From Candidatus Gerdarchaeota archaeon (GTDB lineage: Archaea; Asgardarchaeota; Heimdallarchaeia; JABLTI01): 8,634 bases of DNA. The DNA lies in assembly GCA_016839405.1 (NCBI GenBank), contig JAEOUJ010000340.1:1-8634 (forward strand). The letters are read 5' to 3'. The translations under genes were made by a program, and so were the position numbers. Position 1 is the first letter of the stretch. Every line of letters starts with the position of its first letter. Below are positions 8,401 to 8,634 of the stretch, one piece after another. Under the pieces are notes generated by a model. The model was given only the letters and a program-made list of their open reading frames with translations. It was not told the DNA's origin and did not search any database.

Positions 8401-8634
8401 ATTCCAATGATTTCAATAACAATCTTTTACCAAATTTCTTACCTTTAACTTTTGGTGTTACACCAAGAATTGAAATGTATGCAGCATTCTTATCTCTCCA
8501 ATGAGGGTATAATCCACAATAACCGCATAATTCATCATTATCATCAATAGCTATTAAATCTGCTATTGCTGATGTTTTATCAAGCCAATCATGAACCCTT
8601 TCCTCTGTATAAGGAACCCCACCGCCAAATCCTC
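5471..8634 (-). CDS. GNAT-family acetyltransferase fused to Ig/NEW3-like and mutarotase-like beta-sandwich modules (5' end outside window)
   Basis: The frame is open from the TAG stop at 5471-5473 to the window edge, giving at least 1053 residues; numbers count from the first complete visible codon. There is no ATG in the first 70 codons. A TTG at 8420-8422 would cut the acetyltransferase fold in half, so I reject it as the start. Residues 35-109 are GNAT-like: strand LCGYCGLYP (35-43), AYISILGVTP (51-60), an acetyl-CoA-loop-like KVKGKKFGKRLL (61-72), then N95, A98 and LYKKVGL (101-107). About 205-300 and 310-415 look like Ig-type sandwiches. About 425-660 and 795-1045 look like galactose-mutarotase-type folds, each opening with a GGN turn (442-444, 820-822). 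About 660-790 resembles NEW3 (LPKGWSGKF). No signal peptide or membrane segment is visible, so the protein is probably cytosolic. The GNAT call is fairly firm; the other modules are fold-level guesses and the substrate is unknown. Confidence 0.88.
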   Translation of the reverse strand, partial: GFGGGVPYTEERVHDWLDKTSAIADLIAIDDNDELCGYCGLYPHWRDKNAAYISILGVTPKVKGKKFGKRLLLKSLELAKENGITRVDLHTWSGNMDAVPLYKKVGLFWVPDTSVYMQDFIPGILQQEIAQDWFNKHPDWYGNFVRALDQAPDKHIEDGMELFSYKFQVDEDLLTAEIDRYGWGFTGFERILEGKKIAVKTKVASHEIFTGIENNFKIILHNDYENELEAKINIKEFKGLEWLEKPPKSIKVKKGKTIEISVPFTINKKAALFRDNDRSCEKIETNIKMGDREFNLITSGKIQSPIKLRGITGHRFSSIPRGKEVIIPLDIVNTTKMPIKGTIDILIDNLSKLNINIPFELEAEQISGIEVPITLPVKNNTNQYMIRATPKISINKKVVDTPTYDVPLFVKTDNLIEIVELKDIDRLYLITDKLVIRAQLEGGNIYLYRQENAGSVRLAHQSGPPFGLSLDQTLRYEYEFEKVENYHQLKLIGQSIQIPGLRIEKYFKIAPGMNEVEYWVKYTNTDKDNSIHVSAQTRIGTPGISLNPNSAMGCAFAPINNKIIESDTLTNFLTYPVVPTDPKLWHETWSAVEGLLLQDLQALIWEPSNIEKIELHQGIATFFESITREINPGDDYKPIHFWYSFGYNNIQEVRRRWNQLVGNTTFSKIEELIGPEITKALSIELKGERIFSAGKTHEVNFDLHFVSAYPLQGSIRLNLPKGWSGKFKTENGLEETIPVPEITPFQAIPITAEITIPNNETAQIENIQVHLSGEFEFDFNNYIIISSEGAVNTKPIEIEGRKAIEINNGNLSFLVSSEIGGNLIQLKDKKNRTFLIDGFPKIQPKFFFEEYIGGLQPVIFHLVSDDPFNKLEKTSIEEIADGNWKGVKISWKVEKEKQFLKDQKFDLTYLTLPNSDLVRVIITLDNQTQRLIPWVGTILADVGLGGSKEENVIEVEGARGLWIRNSIKKQFSSQGSFNKPFSRITKGDQSISFIVPKGSYGSSFVADFGIMLINWVLGIQYAEPKSKSTIEFVVMINQPREKLIEICEALKRN

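Noticed and set aside
8420..8422. TTG as the start codon of the GNAT fusion gene
   Set aside because: The frame stays open for 70 more codons to the window edge and encodes the earlier GNAT strands (LCGYCGLYP, AYISILGVTP). Starting at TTG would begin inside the acetyl-CoA loop region.

Overview
This is an AT-rich window holding two very large protein genes, both read from the minus strand. By eye roughly one third of the bases are G or C. The organism is most likely an archaeon, and I lean towards the Asgard group. The reasons are the Lys/Ile/Asn-rich proteins, a Shine-Dalgarno-like site, U-tract terminators, and a giant surface protein whose single C-terminal membrane helix leads into what looks like a cytosolic Roadblock/longin-type domain. 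The lineage is inferred: there is no rRNA, ribosomal protein or other phylogenetic marker here.

Layout, in transcription order from high to low coordinates. At 5471-8634 is the 3' part of a gene for a protein of at least 1053 residues. It starts with most of a GNAT acetyltransferase domain and continues into a long chain of beta-sandwich modules: Ig/NEW3-like segments and two segments resembling the galactose-mutarotase fold. Its start lies beyond the window edge. Its stop codon sits inside a hairpin followed by a run of seven U. At 5279-5470 is a 192-base AT-rich spacer with a candidate TATA element and a Shine-Dalgarno-like site. At 35-5278 is a complete 1747-residue gene. It encodes a signal peptide, a CBM9/DOMON-like beta-sandwich, seven FG-GAP/VCBS-type blades with calcium-binding loops, nine Ig-like modules, one transmembrane helix with a Lys-Lys-Arg-Arg stop-transfer signal, and a cytosolic alpha/beta domain of about 160 residues. 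Its stop codon is again inside a hairpin, followed by a run of eight U.

The terminator and spacer between the genes suggest separate transcription units, so co-orientation alone does not show a shared pathway. The first protein is predicted to be a cell-surface receptor or adhesin. The second shows no export signal in the visible part and is probably cytosolic. Both have possible carbohydrate connections (CBM9-like and mutarotase-like folds), but that is only suggestive. I see no RNA genes, mobile elements, CRISPR arrays or DNA-level repeats.
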